Shown in pieces: positions 1 to 13,189 of a DNA stretch of 64,000 nt. The notes under the pieces are model-generated. The model had not been told where the DNA came from. It worked only from the letters and a program-made list of their open reading frames with translations, and did no database searches. The DNA is from Ptiloglossa arizonensis (lineage: Eukaryota; Arthropoda; Insecta; Hymenoptera; Colletidae), in assembly GCF_051014685.1 (NCBI RefSeq), contig NW_027479054.1, forward strand, positions 124,001-188,000, written 5' to 3'. The translations under genes and the position numbers were made by a program. The number at the start of each line of letters is the position of its first letter. The first letter of the stretch is position 1.

Positions 1-598
1 TTAGCTTCAAACTCCCATATCTCGCGAAAGGATTGACCTAACCCAGAAATTCCTATTGCACCTGAAAGTAGAAACTCGCCCGATTACAACGGTATGTGTA
101 TTTTTTCCCTAGGCCATTCTGGTTGAGCGTCTGGAGCAGCAGAAGTGCGAAAAATTTGTTGTCTTCTCAACCATTTCTTAGTTTCAAACTCCCATATCTC
201 GCGAACGGGTTGACCTAACCCAAAAACTCCTGTTGCATCTGAAAGTAGAAACTCGCCCGATTACAACGGTATCTGTATTTTTTCCCTAGGCCATTCTGGT
301 TAAGCGTTTGGAGCAGCAGAATTGTGAAAAATTTTTTGCCTTCTCAACCATTTCTTGGCCTCAAACTCCCATATCTCGCGAACGGATTGACCTAACCCAA
401 AAATTCCTATTGCATCTGAAAGTAGAAACTCGCCCGATTACAACGGTATGTGTATTTTTTCCCTAGGCCATTCTGGTTAAGCGTTTGGAGCCGCAGAATT
501 GCGAAAAATTTTTTGCCTTCTCAACCATTTCTTGGCCTCAAACTCCCATATCTCACGAACGGATTGACCTAACCCAAAAATTCCTATTGCATCTGAAA

Positions 599-2368
599 GT
601 AGAAACTCGCCCGATTACAACGGTATGTGTATTTTTTCCCTAGGCCATTCTGGTTAAGTGTTTGGAGCCGCAGAATTGCGAAAAATTTTTTGCCTTCTCA
701 ACCATTTCTTGGCTTCAAACTCCCATATCTCGCGAACGGATTGACCTAACCCAAAAATTCCTATTGCATCTGAAAGTAGAAACTCGTCCGATTGCAGCGG
801 CGTCTGTATTTTTTCCCTACGCCATTCTGGTTAAGCGTTTGGAGCAGCAGAAGTGCGAAAAGTTTGATGTCTTCTCAACCATTTCTTAGCTTCAAACTCC
901 CATATCTCGCGAAAGGATTGACCTAACCCAGAAATTCCTATTGCACCTGAAAGTAGAAACTCGCCCGATTACAACGGTATGTGTATTTTTTCCCTAGGCC
1001 ATTCTGGTTAAGCGTTTGGAGCAGCAGAATTGCGAAAAATTTTTTGCCTTCTCAACCATTTCTTGGCTTCAAAGTCCCATATCTCGCGAACGTATTGACC
1101 TAACCCAAAAATTCCTATTGCATCTGAAAGTCGAAACTCGCCCGATTACAACGGTATGTGTATTTTTTCCCTAGCCCATTCTGGTCAAGCGTTTGGAGCA
1201 GCAGAATTGCGAAACATTTCTTGTCTTCTCAACCATTTCTTAGCTTCAAACTCCAATATCTCGCGAACGGATTGACCTAACCCAAAAATTCCTAATGCAT
1301 CTGAAAGTAGAAACTCGGCCGATTACAACGGTATGTGTATTTTTTCCCTAGGCCATTCTGGTTAAGCGTTTGGAGCAGGAGAATTGCGAAAAATTTTTTG
1401 CCTTCTCAACCATTTCTTGGTTTCAAACTCCCATATCTCGCGAACGGATTGACCTAACCCAAAAATTCCTATTGCATCTGAATGTAGAAACTCGCCCGAT
1501 TACAACGGTATGTGTATTTTTTCCCTAGGCCATTCTGGTTAAGTGTTTGGAGCCGCAGAATTGCGAAAAATTTTTTGCCTTCTCAACCATTTCTTGGCTT
1601 CAAACTCCCATATCTCGCGAACGGATTGACCTAACCCAAAAATTCCTATTGCATCTGAAAGTAGAAACTCGTCCGATTGCAGCGGCGTCTGTATTTTTTC
1701 CCTACGCCATTCTGGTTAAGCGTTTGGAGCAGCAGAAGTGCGAAAAGTTTGATGTCTTCTCAACCATTTCTTAGCTTCAAACTCCCATATCTCGCGAAAG
1801 GATTGACCTAACCCAGAAATTCCTATTGCACCTGAAAGTAGAAACTCGCCCGATTACAACGGTATGTGTATTTTTTCCCTAGGCCATTCTGGTTAAGCGT
1901 TTGGAGCAGCAGAATTGCGAAAAATTTTTTGCCTTCTCAACCATTTCTTGGCTTCAAAGTCCCATATCTCGCGAACGTATTGACCTAACCCAAAAATTCC
2001 TATTGCATCTGAAAGTCGAAACTCGCCCGATTACAACGGTATGTGTATTTTTTCCCTAGCCCATTCTGGTCAAGCGTTTGGAACAGCAGAATTGCGAAAC
2101 ATTTCTTGTCTTCTCAACCATTTCTTAGCTTCAAACTCCAATATCTCGCGAACGGATTGACCTAACCCAAAAATTCCTAATGCATCTGAAAGTAGAAACT
2201 CGGCCGATTACAACGGTATGTGTATTTTTTCCCTAGGCCATTCTGGTTAAGCGTTTGGAGCAGGAGAATTGCGAAAAATTTTTTGCCTTCTCAACCATTT
2301 CTTGGTTTCAAACTCCCATATCTCGCGAACGGATTGACCTAACCCAAAAATTCCTATTGCATCTGAAT
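599..2368 (+). repeat. 885-bp higher-order repeat, two copies (5 monomers)
   Basis: Positions 599-1483 and 1484-2368 are consecutive copies of a five-monomer unit. The one difference I see is G to A at 2083. Shared private variants include TTAAGTGTTTGG (near 656 and 1541), the GTCCGATTGCAGCGGCGTC monomer (787 and 1672), CTCCAATATC with CCTAATGCATC, and GAATGTAG at the end of the second copy. A partial third copy begins at 2369 but switches to other variants at the next monomer. The near identity implies a recent tandem duplication. Confidence 0.9.
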
Positions 2369-3008
2369 GTAGAAACTCGCCCGATTACAACGGTATGTGT
2401 ATTTTTTCCCTAGGCCATTCTGGTTAAGCGTTTGGAGCAGCAGAATTGTGAAAAATTTTTTGCCTTCTCAACCATTTCTTGGCCTCAAACTCCCATATCT
2501 CACGAACGGATTGACCTAACCCAAAAATTCCTATTGCATCTGAAAGTAGAAACTCGTCCGATTGCAGCGGCATGTGTATTTTTTCCCTACGCCATTCTGG
2601 TTAAGCGTTTGGAGCAGCAGAAGTGCGAAAAGTTTGATGTCTTCTCAACCATTTCTTAGTTTCAAACTCCCATATCTCGCGAACGGATTGACCTAACCCA
2701 AAAATTCCTATTGCATCTGAATGTAGAAACTCGCCCGATTACAACGGTATGTGTATTATTTCCCTAGGCCATTCTGGTTAAGCGTTTGGAGCAGCAGAAT
2801 TGCGAAAATTTTTTTGCCTTCTCAACCATTTCTTGGCTTCAAACTCCCATATCTCGCGAACGGATTGACCTAACCCAAAAATTCCTATTGCAGATGAAGG
2901 TAGAAACTCGCCCGATTACACGGTATGTGTATTTTTTCCCTAGGCCATTCTGGTTAAGCGTTTGGAGCAGCAGAAATGCGAAAAGTTTGATGTCTTCTCA
3001 ACCATTTC
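2369..3008 (+). repeat. Satellite monomers between local duplications
   Basis: About 3.6 monomers without a neighbouring copy. The monomer around 2,790-2,965 carries three linked private variants: GCGAAAATTTTTTTGCC (4A7T instead of 5A6T), GCAGATGAAGG in place of GCATCTGAAAG, and a one-base deletion giving ATTACACGG near 2923. The same linked set returns near 5.9 and 8.2 kb, and nearly so at 9.4 kb, so it marks one lineage of monomers copied across the first 10 kb. Confidence 0.85.
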
Positions 3009-4070
3009 TTAGCTTCAAACTCCCATATCTGGCGAAAGGATTGACCTAACCCAGAAATTCCTATTGCACCTGAAAGTAGAAACTCGCCCGATTACAACGG
3101 TATGTGTATTTTTTCCCTAGGCCATTCTGGTTAAGCGTTTGGAGCAGCAGAATTGCGAAAAATTTTTTGCCTTCTCAACCATTTCTTGGCTTCAAAGTCC
3201 CGTATCTCGCGAACGTATTGACCTAACCCAAAAATTCCTATTGCATCTGAAAGTCGAAACTCGCCCGATTACAACGGTATGTGTATTTTTTCCCTAGCCC
3301 ATTCTGGTCAAGCGTTTGGAGCAGCAGAATTGCGAAACATTTCTTGTCTTCTCAACCATTTCTTAGCTTCAAACTCCAATATCTCGCGAACGGATTGACC
3401 TAACCCAAAAATTCCTAATGCATCTGAAAGTAGAAACTCGGCCGATTACAACGGTATGTGTATTTTTTCCCTAGGCCATTCTGGTTAAGCGTTTGGAGCA
3501 GGAGAATTGCGAAAAATTTTTTGCCTTCTCAACCATTTCTTAGCTTCAAACTCCCATATCTGGCGAAAGGATTGACCTAACCCAGAAATTCCTATTGCAC
3601 CTGAAAGTAGAAACTCGCCCGATTACAACGGTATGTGTATTTTTTCCCTAGGCCATTCTGGTTAAGCGTTTGGAGCAGCAGAATTGCGAAAAATTTTTTG
3701 CCTTCTCAACCATTTCTTGGCTTCAAAGTCCCGTATCTCGCGAACGTATTGACCTAACCCAAAAATTCCTATTGCATCTGAAAGTCGAAACTCGCCCGAT
3801 TACAACGGTATGTGTATTTTTTCCCTAGCCCATTCTGGTCAAGCGTTTGGAGCAGCAGAATTGCGAAACATTTCTTGTCTTCTCAACCATTTCTTAGCTT
3901 CAAACTCCAATATCTCGCGAACGGATTGACCTAACCCAAAAATTCCTAATGCATCTGAAAGTAGAAACTCGGCCGATTACAACGGTATGTGTATTTTTTC
4001 CCTAGGCCATTCTGGTTAAGCGTTTGGAGCAGGAGAATTGCGAAAAATTTTTTGCCTTCTCAACCATTTC
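3009..4070 (+). repeat. 531-bp higher-order repeat, two copies (3 monomers)
   Basis: Positions 3009-3539 and 3540-4070 are adjacent three-monomer units that look identical by eye. Private markers are CATATCTGGCGAAAGG in the first monomer (a G in the otherwise conserved TCGCGA) and AGTCCCGTATCTCG in the second. The third monomer carries CTCCAATATC, CCTAATGC and CTCGGCCG. The unit resembles three of the five monomers of the 885-bp repeat upstream, so it probably derives from it. Confidence 0.9.
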
Positions 4071-4664
4071 TTGGTTTCAAACTCCCATATCTCGCGAACG
4101 GATTGACCTAACCCAAAAATTCCTATTGCATCTGAATGTAGAAACTCGCCCGATTACAACGGTGTGTGTATTTTTTCCCTAGGCCATTCTGGTTAAGCGT
4201 TTGGAGCAGCAGAATTGCGAAAATTTTTTTGCCTTCTCAACCATTTCTTAGCTTCAAACTCCCATATATCGCAAAAGGATTGACCTAACCCAAAAATTCC
4301 TATTGCACCTGAAAGTAGAAACTCGCCCGATTACAACGGTATGTGTATTTTTTCCCTAGGCAATTCTGGTTAAGCGTTTGGAGCAGCAGAATTGCGAAAA
4401 ATTTTTTGCCTTCTCAACCATTTCTTGGCTTCAAACTCCCATACCTCGCGAACGGATTGACCTAACCCAAAAATTCCTATTGCATCTGAAAGTCGAAACT
4501 CGCCCGATTACAACGGTATGTGTATTTTTTCCCTGGGCCATTCTGGTTAAGCGTCTGGAGCAGCAGAAGTGCGAAAAATTTGTTGTCTTCTCAACCATTT
4601 CTTAGTTTCAAACTCCCATATCTCGCGAACGGGTTGACCTAACCCAAAAACTCCTGTTGCATCT
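4071..4664 (+). repeat. Satellite monomers between local duplications
   Basis: Just over three monomers with mixed variants: GAATGTAG, a second 4A7T tract near 4,215, CATATATCGCAAAAGG (the only GCAAAA form I noticed at this site), and a CATACCTCGCG monomer with GTCGAAACTCG and CCCTGGGCC. The CATACC monomer is the first of many related copies between 11 and 62 kb. No non-satellite sequence is present. Confidence 0.8.
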
Positions 4665-7600
4665 GAAAGTAGAAACTCGCCCGATTACAACGGTATCTGT
4701 ATTTTTTCCCTAGGCCATTCTGGTTAAGCGTTTGGAGCAGCAGAATTGTGAAAAATTTTTTGCCTTCTCAACCATTTCTTGGCCTCAAACTCCCATATCT
4801 CACGAACGGATTGACCTAACCCAAAAATTCCTATTGCATCTGAAAGTAGAAACTCGTCCGATTGCAGCGGCATGTGTATTTTTTCCCTACGCCATTCTGG
4901 TTAAGCGTTTGGAGCAGCAGAAGTGCGAAAAGTTTGATGTCTTCTCAACCATTTCTTAGCTTCAAACTCCCATATCTCGCGAAAGGATTGACCTAACCCA
5001 GAAATTCCTATTGCACCTGAAAGTAGAAACTCGCCCGATTACAACGGTATGTGTATTTTTTCCCTAGGCCATTCTGGTTAAGCGTTTAGAGCAGCAGAAT
5101 TGCGAAAAATTTTTTGCCTTCTCAACCATTTCTTGGCTTCAAAGTCCCATATCTCGCGAACGTATTGACCTAACCCAAAAATTCCTATTGCATCTGAAAG
5201 TCGAAACTCGCCCGATTACAACGGTATGTGTATTTTTTCCCTGGGCCATTCTGGTTAAGCGTTTGGAGCAGCAGAATTGTGAAAAATTTTTTGCCTTCTC
5301 AACCATTTCTTGGCATCAAACTCCCATATCTCACGAACGGATTGACCTAACCCAAAAAGTCCTATTGCATCTGAAAGCAGAAACTCGCCCGATTACAACG
5401 GTATGTGTATTTTTTCCCTAGCCCATTCTGGTCAAGCGTTTGGAGCAGCAGAATTGCGAAACATTTCTTGTCTTCTCAACCATTTCTTAGCTTCAAACTC
5501 CAATATCTCGCGAACGGATTGACTTAACCCAAAAATTCCTATTGCATCTGAAAGTAGAAACTCGGCCGATTACAACGGTATGTGTATTTTTTCCCTAGGC
5601 CATTCTGGTTAAGCGTTTGGAGCAGGAGAATTGCGAAAAATTTTTTGCCTTCTCAACCATTTCTTGGTTTCAAACTCCCATATCTCGCGAACGGATTGAC
5701 CTAACCCAAAAATTCCTATTGCATCTGAATGTAGAAACTCGCCCGATTACAACGGTATGTGTATTTTTTCCCTAGGCCATTCTGGTTAAGCGTTTGGAGC
5801 AGCAGAATTGCGAAAATTTTTTTGCCTTCTCAACCATTTCTTGGCTTCAAACTCCCATATCTCGCGAACGGATTGACCTAACCCAAAAATTCCTATTGCA
5901 GATGAAGGTAGAAACTCGCCCGATTTCACGGTATGTGTATTTTTTCCCTAGGCCATTCTGGTTAAGCCTTTGGAGCAGCAGAAATGCGAAAAATTTTTTG
6001 CCTTCTCAACCGTTTCTTGTCTTCAAACTCCCATATCTCGCGAACGGATTGACCTAACACAAAAAGTCCTATTGCATCTGAAAGTAGAAACTCGCCCGAT
6101 TACAACGGCATGTGTATTTTTTCCCTAGGCCATTCTGGTTAAGCTTTTGGAGCAGCAGAAGTGCGAAAAATTTGTTGTCTTCACAACCATTTCTTAGCTT
6201 CAAACTCCAATATCTCGCGAACGGATTGACCTAACCCAAAAATTCCTATTGCATCTGAAAGTAGAAACTCGGCCGATTACAACGGTATGTGTATTTTTTC
6301 CCTAGGCCATTCTGGTTAAGCGTTTGGAGCAGCAGAATTGCGAAAAATTTGTTGTCTTCTCAACCATTTCTTAGCTTCAAACTCCCGTATCTCGCGAACG
6401 GATTGACTTAACCCAAAAATTCCTGTTGCATCTGAAAGTAGAAACTCGCCCGATTACAACGGTATGTGTATTTTTTCCCTAGGCCATTTTGGTTAAGCGT
6501 TTGGAGCAGCAGAATTGCGAAAAATTTTTTGCCTTCTCAACCATTTCTTGGCTTCAAACTCCCATATCTCACGACCGGATTGACCTAACCCAAAAAGTCC
6601 TATTGCATCTGAAAGCAGAAACTCGCCCGATTACAACGGTATGTGTATTTTTTCCCTAGCCCATTCTGGTCAAGCGTTTGGAGCAGCAGAATTGCGAAAC
6701 ATTTCTTGTCTTCTCAACCATTTCTTAGCTTCAAACTCCAATATCTCGCGAACGGATTGACCTAACCCAAAAATTCCTATTGCATCTGAAAGTAGAAACT
6801 CGGCCGATTACAACGGTATGTGTATTTTTTCCCTAGGCCATTCTGGTTAAGCGTTTGGAGCAGGAGAATTGCGAAAAATTTTTTGCCTTCTCAACCATTT
6901 CTTGGTTTCAAACTCCCATATCTCGCGAACGGATTGACCTAACCCAAAAATTCCTATTGCATCTGAAAGTAGAAACTCGCCCGATTACAACGGTATCTGT
7001 ATTTTTTCCCTAGGCCATTCTGGTTAAGCGTTTGGAGCAGCAGAATTGTGAAAAATTTTTTGCCTTCTCAACCATTTCTTGGCCTCAAACTCCCATATCT
7101 CACGAACGGATTGACCTAACCCAAAAATTCCTATTGCATCTGAAAGTAGAAACTCGTCCGATTGCAGCGGCATGTGTATTTTTTCCCTACGCCATTCTGG
7201 TTAAGCGTTTGGAGCAGCAGAAGTGCGAAAAGTTTGATGTCTTCTCAACCATTTCTTAGCTTCAAACTCCCATATCTCGCGAAAGGATTGACCTAACCCA
7301 GAAATTCCTATTGCACCTGAAAGTAGAAACTCGCCCGATTACAACGGTATGTGTATTTTTTCCCTAGGCCATTCTGGTTAAGCGTTTGGAGCAGCAGAAT
7401 TGCGAAAAATTTTTTGCCTTCTCAACCATTTCTTGGCTTCAAAGTCCCATATCTCGCGAACGTATTGACCTAACCCAAAAATTCCTATTGCATCTGAAAG
7501 TCGAAACTCGCCCGATTACAACGGTATGTGTATTTTTTCCCTGGGCCATTCTGGTTAAGCGTTTGGAGCAGCAGAATTGTGAAAAATTTTTTGCCTTCTC

Positions 7601-9264
7601 AACCATTTCTTGGCATCAAACTCCCATATCTCACGAACGGATTGACCTAACCCAAAAAGTCCTATTGCATCTGAAAGCAGAAACTCGCCCGATTACAACG
7701 GTATGTGTATTTTTTCCCTAGCCCATTCTGGTCAAGCGTTTGGAGCAGCAGAATTGCGAAACATTTCTTGTCTTCTCAACCATTTCTTAGCTTCAAACTC
7801 CAATATCTCGCGAACGGATTGACTTAACCCAGAAATTCCTATTGCATCTGAAAGTAGAAACTCGGCCGATTACAACGGTATGTGTATTTTTTCCCTAGGC
7901 CATTCTGGTTAAGCGTTTGGAGCAGGAGAATTGCGAAAAATTTTTTGCCTTCTCAACCATTTCTTGGTTTCAAACTCCCATATCTCGCGAACGGATTGAC
8001 CTAACCCAAAAATTCCTATTGCATCTGAATGTAGAAACTCGCCCGATTACAACGGTATGTGTATTTTTTCCCTAGGCCATTCTGGTTAAGCGTTTGGAGC
8101 AGCAGAATTGCGAAAATTTTTTTGCCTTCTCAACCATTTCTTGGCTTCAAACTCCCATATCTCGCGAACGGATTGACCTAACCCAAAAATTCCTATTGCA
8201 GATGAAGGTAGAAACTCGCCCGATTTCACGGTATGTGTATTTTTTCCCTAGGCCATTCTGGTTAAGCCTTTGGAGCAGCAGAAATGCGAAAAATTTTTTG
8301 CCTTCTCAACCGTTTCTTGTCTTCAAACTCCCATATCTCGCGAACGGATTGACCTAACACAAAAAGTCCTATTCCATCTGAAAGTAGAAACTCGCCCGAT
8401 TACAACGGCATGTGTATTTTTTCCCTAGGCCATTCTGGTTAAGCTTTTGGAGCAGCAGAAGTGCGAAAAATTTGATGTCTTCACAACCATTTCTTAGCTT
8501 CAAACTCCAATATCTCGCGAACGGATTGACCTAACCCAAAAATTCCTATTGCATCTGAAAGTAGAAACTCGGCCGATTACAACGGTATGTGTATTTTTTC
8601 CCTAGGCCATTCTGGTTAAGCGTTTGGAGCAGCAGAATTGCGAAAAATTTGTTGTCTTCTCAACCATTTCTTAGCTTCAAACTCCCGTATCTCGCGAACG
8701 GATTGACTTAACCCAAAAATTCCTGTTGCATCTGAAAGTAGAAACTCGCCCGATTACAACGGTATGTGTATTTTTTCCCTAGGCCATTTTGGTTAAGCGT
8801 TTGGAGCAGCAGAATTGCGAAAAATTTTTTGCCTTCTCAACCATTTCTTGGCTTCAAACTCCCATATCTCACGACCGGATTGACCTAACCCAAAAAGTCC
8901 TATTGCATCTGAAAGCAGAAACTCGCCCGATTACAACGGTATGTGTATTTTTTCCCTAGCCCATTCTGGTCAAGCGTTTGGAGCAGCAGAATTGCGAAAC
9001 ATTTCTTGTCTTCTCAACCATTTCTTAGCTTCAAACTCCAATATCTCGCGAACGGATTGACCTAACCCAAAAATTCCTATTGCATCTGAAAGTAGAAACT
9101 CGGCCGATTACAACGGTATGTGTATTTTTTCCCTAGGCCATTCTGGTTAAGCGTTTGGAGCAGGAGAATTGCGAAAAATTTTTTGCCTTCTCAACCATTT
9201 CTTGGTTTCAAACTCCCATATCTCGCGAACGGATTGACCTAACCCAAAAATTCCTATTGCATCT
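4665..9264 (+). repeat. 2,300-bp higher-order repeat, two copies (13 monomers)
   Basis: Positions 4665-6964 and 6965-9264 are consecutive copies of a thirteen-monomer unit; 13 x 177 is 2,301, and both copies carry the same one-base deletion (GATTTCACGG near 5929 and 8229). I see about four substitutions: TTTAGAG versus TTTGGAG (5086/7386), CCCAAAAA versus CCCAGAAA (about 5530/7830), TTTGTTG versus TTTGATG (about 6172/8472) and TTGCATC versus TTCCATC (about 6069/8369). That is roughly 99.8% identity. The following monomers (9,265 on) resemble the unit interior again but soon diverge. Confidence 0.9.
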
Positions 9265-12200
9265 GAATGTAGAAACTCTCCCGATTACAACGGTATGTGT
9301 ATTTTTTCCCTAGGCCATTCTGGTTAAGCGTTTGGAGCAGCAGAATTGCGAAAATTTTTTTGCCTTCTCAACCATTTCTTGGCTTCAAACTCCCATATCT
9401 CGCGAACGGATTGACCTAACCCAAAAATTCCTATTGCAGATGAAGGTAGAAACTCGCCTGATTACACGGTATGTGTATTTTTTCCCTAGGTCATTCTGGT
9501 TAAGCCTTTGGAGCAGCAGAAATGCGAAAAATTTTTTGCCTTCTCAACCATTTCTTGTCTTCAAACTCCCATATCTCGCGAACGGATTGACCTAACCCAA
9601 AAATACCTGTTGCGACTGAAAGTAGAAACTCGCCCGATTACAACGGTATGTGTATTTTTTCCCTAGCCCATTCTGGTCAAGCGTTTGGAGCAGCAGAATT
9701 GCGAAAAATTTGTTGTCTTCTCAACCATTTCTTAGCTTCAAACTCCCGTATCTCGCGAACGGATTGACTTAACCCAAAAATTCCTGTTGCATCTGAAAGT
9801 AGAAACTCGCCCGATTACAACGGTATGTGTATTTTTTCCCGAGGCCATTCTGGTTAAGCGTTTGGTGCAGCTGAATTGCGAAAAATTTTTTGCCTTCTCA
9901 ACCATTTCTTGGCTTCAAACTCCCATATTTCGCGAACGGGTTGACCTAACCCAAAAATTCCTATTGCATCTGAAAGTAGAAACTCGCCCGATTACAACGG
10001 TATGTGTATTGTTTCCCTAGGCCATTCTGGTTAAGCGTTTGGAGCAGCAGAATTGCGAAAAATTTCTTGTCTTCTCAACCGTTTCTTGTCTTCAAACTCC
10101 CATATCTCGCGAACGGATTGACCTAACACAAAAAGTCCTATTGCATCTGAAAGTAGAAACTCGCCCGATTACAACGGCATGTGTATTTTTTCCCTAGGCC
10201 ATTCTGGTTAAGCTTTTGGAGCAGCAGAAGTGCGAAAAGTTTGTTGTCTTCACAACCATTTCTTAGCTTCAAACTCCAATATCTCGCGAACGGATTGACC
10301 TAACCCAAAAATTCCTATTGCATCTGAAAGTAGAAACTCGGCCGATTACAACGGTATGTGTATTTTTTCCCTAGGCCATTCTCGTTAAGCGTTTGGAGCA
10401 GCAGAATTGCGAAAAATTTGTTGTCTTCTCAACCATTTCTTAGCTTCAAACTCCCGTATCTCGCGAACGGATTGACTTAACCCAAAAATTCCTGTTGCAT
10501 CTGAAAGTAGAAACTCGCCCGATTACAACGGTATGTGTATTTTTTCCCGAGGCCATTCTGGTTAAGCGTTTGGTGCAGCTGAATTGCGAAAAATTTTTTG
10601 CCTTCTCAACCATTTCTTGGCTTCAAACTCCCATATTTCGCGAACGGGTTGACCTAACCCAAAAATTCCTATTGCATCTGAAAGTAGAAACTCGCCCGAT
10701 TACAACGGTATGTGTATTTTTTCCCTAGGCCATTCTGGTTAAGCGTTTGGAGCAGCAGAATTGCGAAAAATTTTCTGCCTTCTCAACCATTTCTTGGCTT
10801 CAAACTCCCATATCTCGCGAACGGATTGACCTAACCCAAAAATTCCTGTTGCGTCTGAAAGTAGAAACTCGCCCGATTACAACGGTATGTGTATTTTTTC
10901 CCTAGGCCATTCTGGTTAAGCGTTTGGAGCAGCAGAAGTGCGAAAAGTTTGATGTCTTCTCAACCATTTCTTAGCTTCAAACTCCCATATATCGCGAAAG
11001 GATTGACCTAACCCAAAAATTCCTATTGCACCTGAAAGTAGAAACTCGCCCGATTTCAACGGTATGTGTATTTTTTCCCTAGGCAATTCTGGTTAAGCGT
11101 TTGGAGCAGCAGAATTGCGAAAAATTTTTTGCCTTCTCAACCATTTCTTGGCTTCAAACTCCCATACCTCGCGAACGGATTGACCTAACCCAAAAATTCC
11201 TATTGCATCTGAAAGTCGAAACTCGCCCGATTACAACGGTATGTGTATTTTTTCCCTGGGCCATTCTGGTTAAGCGTCTGGAGCAGCAGAAGTGCGAAAA
11301 ATTTGTTGTCTTCTCAACCATTTCTTAGTTTCAAACTCCCATATATCGCGAACGGGTTGACCTAACCCAAAAACTCCTGCTGCATCTGAAAGTAGAAACT
11401 CGCCCGATTACAACGGTATCTGTATTTTTTCCCTAGGCCATTCTGGTTAAGCGTTTGGAGCAGCAGAATTGTGAAAAATTTTTTGCCTTCTCAATCATTT
11501 CTTGGCCTCAAACTCCCATATCTCACGAACGGATTGACCTAACCCAAAAATTCCTATTGCATCTGAAAGTAGAAACTCGCCCGATTACAACGGTATGTGT
11601 ATTTTTTCCCTAGGCCATTCTGGTTAAGCGTTTGGAGCCGCAGAATTGCGAAAAATTTTTTGCCTTCTCAACCATTTCTTGGCCTCAAACTCCCATATCT
11701 CACGAACGGATTGACCTAACCCAAAAATTCCTATTACATCTGAAAGTAGAAACTCGCCCGATTACAACGGTATGTGTATTTTTTCCCTAGGCCATTCTGG
11801 TTAAGCGTTTGGAGCCGCAGAATTGCGAAAAATTTTTTGCCTTCTCAACCATTTCTTGGCTTCAAACTCCCATATCTCGCGAACGGATTGACCTAACCCA
11901 AAAATTCCTATTGCATCTGAAAGTAGAAACTCGTCCGATTGCAGCGGCATGTGTATTTTTTCCCTACGCCATTCTGGTTAAGCGTTTGGAGCAGCAGAAG
12001 TGCGAAAAGTTTGATGTCTTCTCAACCATTTCTTAGCTTCAAACTCCCATATCTCGCGAAAGGATTGACCTAACCCAGAAATTCCTATTGCACCTGAAAG
12101 TAGAAACTCGCCCGATTACAACGGTATGTGTATTTTTTCCCTAGGCCATTCTGGTTAAGCGTTTGGAGCAGCAGAATTGCGAAAAATTTTTTGCCTTCTC

Positions 12201-13189
12201 AACCATTTCTTGGCTTCAAAGTCCCATATCTCGCGAACGTATTGACCTAACCCAAAAATTCCTATTGCATCTGAAAGTCGAAACTCGCCCGATTACAACG
12301 GTATGTGTATTTTTTCCCTGGGCCATTCTGGTTAAGCGTTTGGAGCAGCAGAATTGTGAAAAATTTTTTGCCTTCTCAACCATTTCTTGGCTTCAAACTC
12401 CCATATTTCACGAACGGATTGACCTAACCCAAAAAGTCCTATTGCATCTGAAAGTAGAAACTCGCCCGATTACAACGGTATGTGTATTTTTTCCCTAGCC
12501 CATTCTGGTCAAGCGTTTGGAGCAGCAGAATTGCGAAACATTTCTTGTCTTCTCAACCATTTCTTAGCTTCAAACTCCCATATCTCGCGAACGGATTGAC
12601 CTAACCCAAAAATTCCTATTGCATCTGAAAGTCGAAACTCGCCCGATTACAACGGTATGTGTATTTTTTCCCTGGGCCATTCTGGTTAAGCGTCTGGAGC
12701 AGCAGAATTGCGAAAAATTTGTTGTCTTCTCAACCATTTCTTAGTTTCAAACTCCCATATCTCGCGAACGGGTTGACCTAACCCAAAAATTCCTGTTGCA
12801 TCTGAAAGTAGAAACTCGCCCGATTACAACGGTATGCGTATTTTTTCCCTAGGCCATTCTGGTTAAGCGTTTGGAGCAGCAGAATTGTGAAAAATTTTTT
12901 GCCTTCTCAACCATTTCTTGGCCACAAACTCCCATATCTCACGAACGGATTGACCTAACCCAAAAATTCCTATTGCATCTGAAAGTAGAAACTCGCCCGA
13001 TTACAACGGTATGTGTATTTTTTCCCTAGGCCATTCTGGTCAAGCGTTTGGAGCCGCAGAATTGCGAAAAATTTTTTGCCTTCTCAACCATTTCTTGCCT
13101 TCAAACTCCCATATCTCGCGAACGGATTGACCTAACCCAAAAATTCCTATTGCATCTGAAAGTAGAAACTCGCCCGATTACAGCGGTAT
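9265..13189 (+). repeat. Mixed satellite segment with partial duplications
   Basis: About 22 monomers. Positions 9,690-10,012 recur at 10,398-10,720 (lag 708 bp, 4 monomers); both contain the first CAGCTGAATTG monomers of the window. Positions 10,030-10,430 resemble 8,260-8,660 (lag 1,770 bp, 10 monomers), sharing CCTAACACAAAAAGTCC. Positions 11,655-12,853 recur at 15,901-17,099 (lag 4,246 bp). Just upstream, the corresponding lag is 4,423 bp, because the earlier copy holds one extra monomer near 11.63-11.80 kb. This segment therefore joins the variant set of the first 9 kb to that of the next 16 kb. Confidence 0.8.

Noticed and set aside
33..44. Telomere-like CCTAACCC in every monomer
   Set aside because: Only eight bases match a (CCCTAA) unit and it is never tandem. 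It is a chance match within the monomer.
33..106. Bacterial-type promoter (TTGACC ... TATGTG) in each monomer
   Set aside because: The two elements are about 56 bp apart, far beyond promoter spacing, and the context is a eukaryotic-type satellite.
45..160. Helically phased A-tracts causing strong curvature
   Set aside because: Tract centres at about 47, 103 and 155 (then 224 in the next monomer) are separated by 56, 52 and 69 bp. These are not consistent multiples of 10.5 bp, so in-phase bending is not supported.
9921..9950. CENP-B box in the TTTCGCGAACGGG variant
   Set aside because: The box needs TTCG, four bases, A, two bases, then CGGG. Here TTCG and CGGG are separated by only four bases, so the spacing is wrong. 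No other monomer segment fits.
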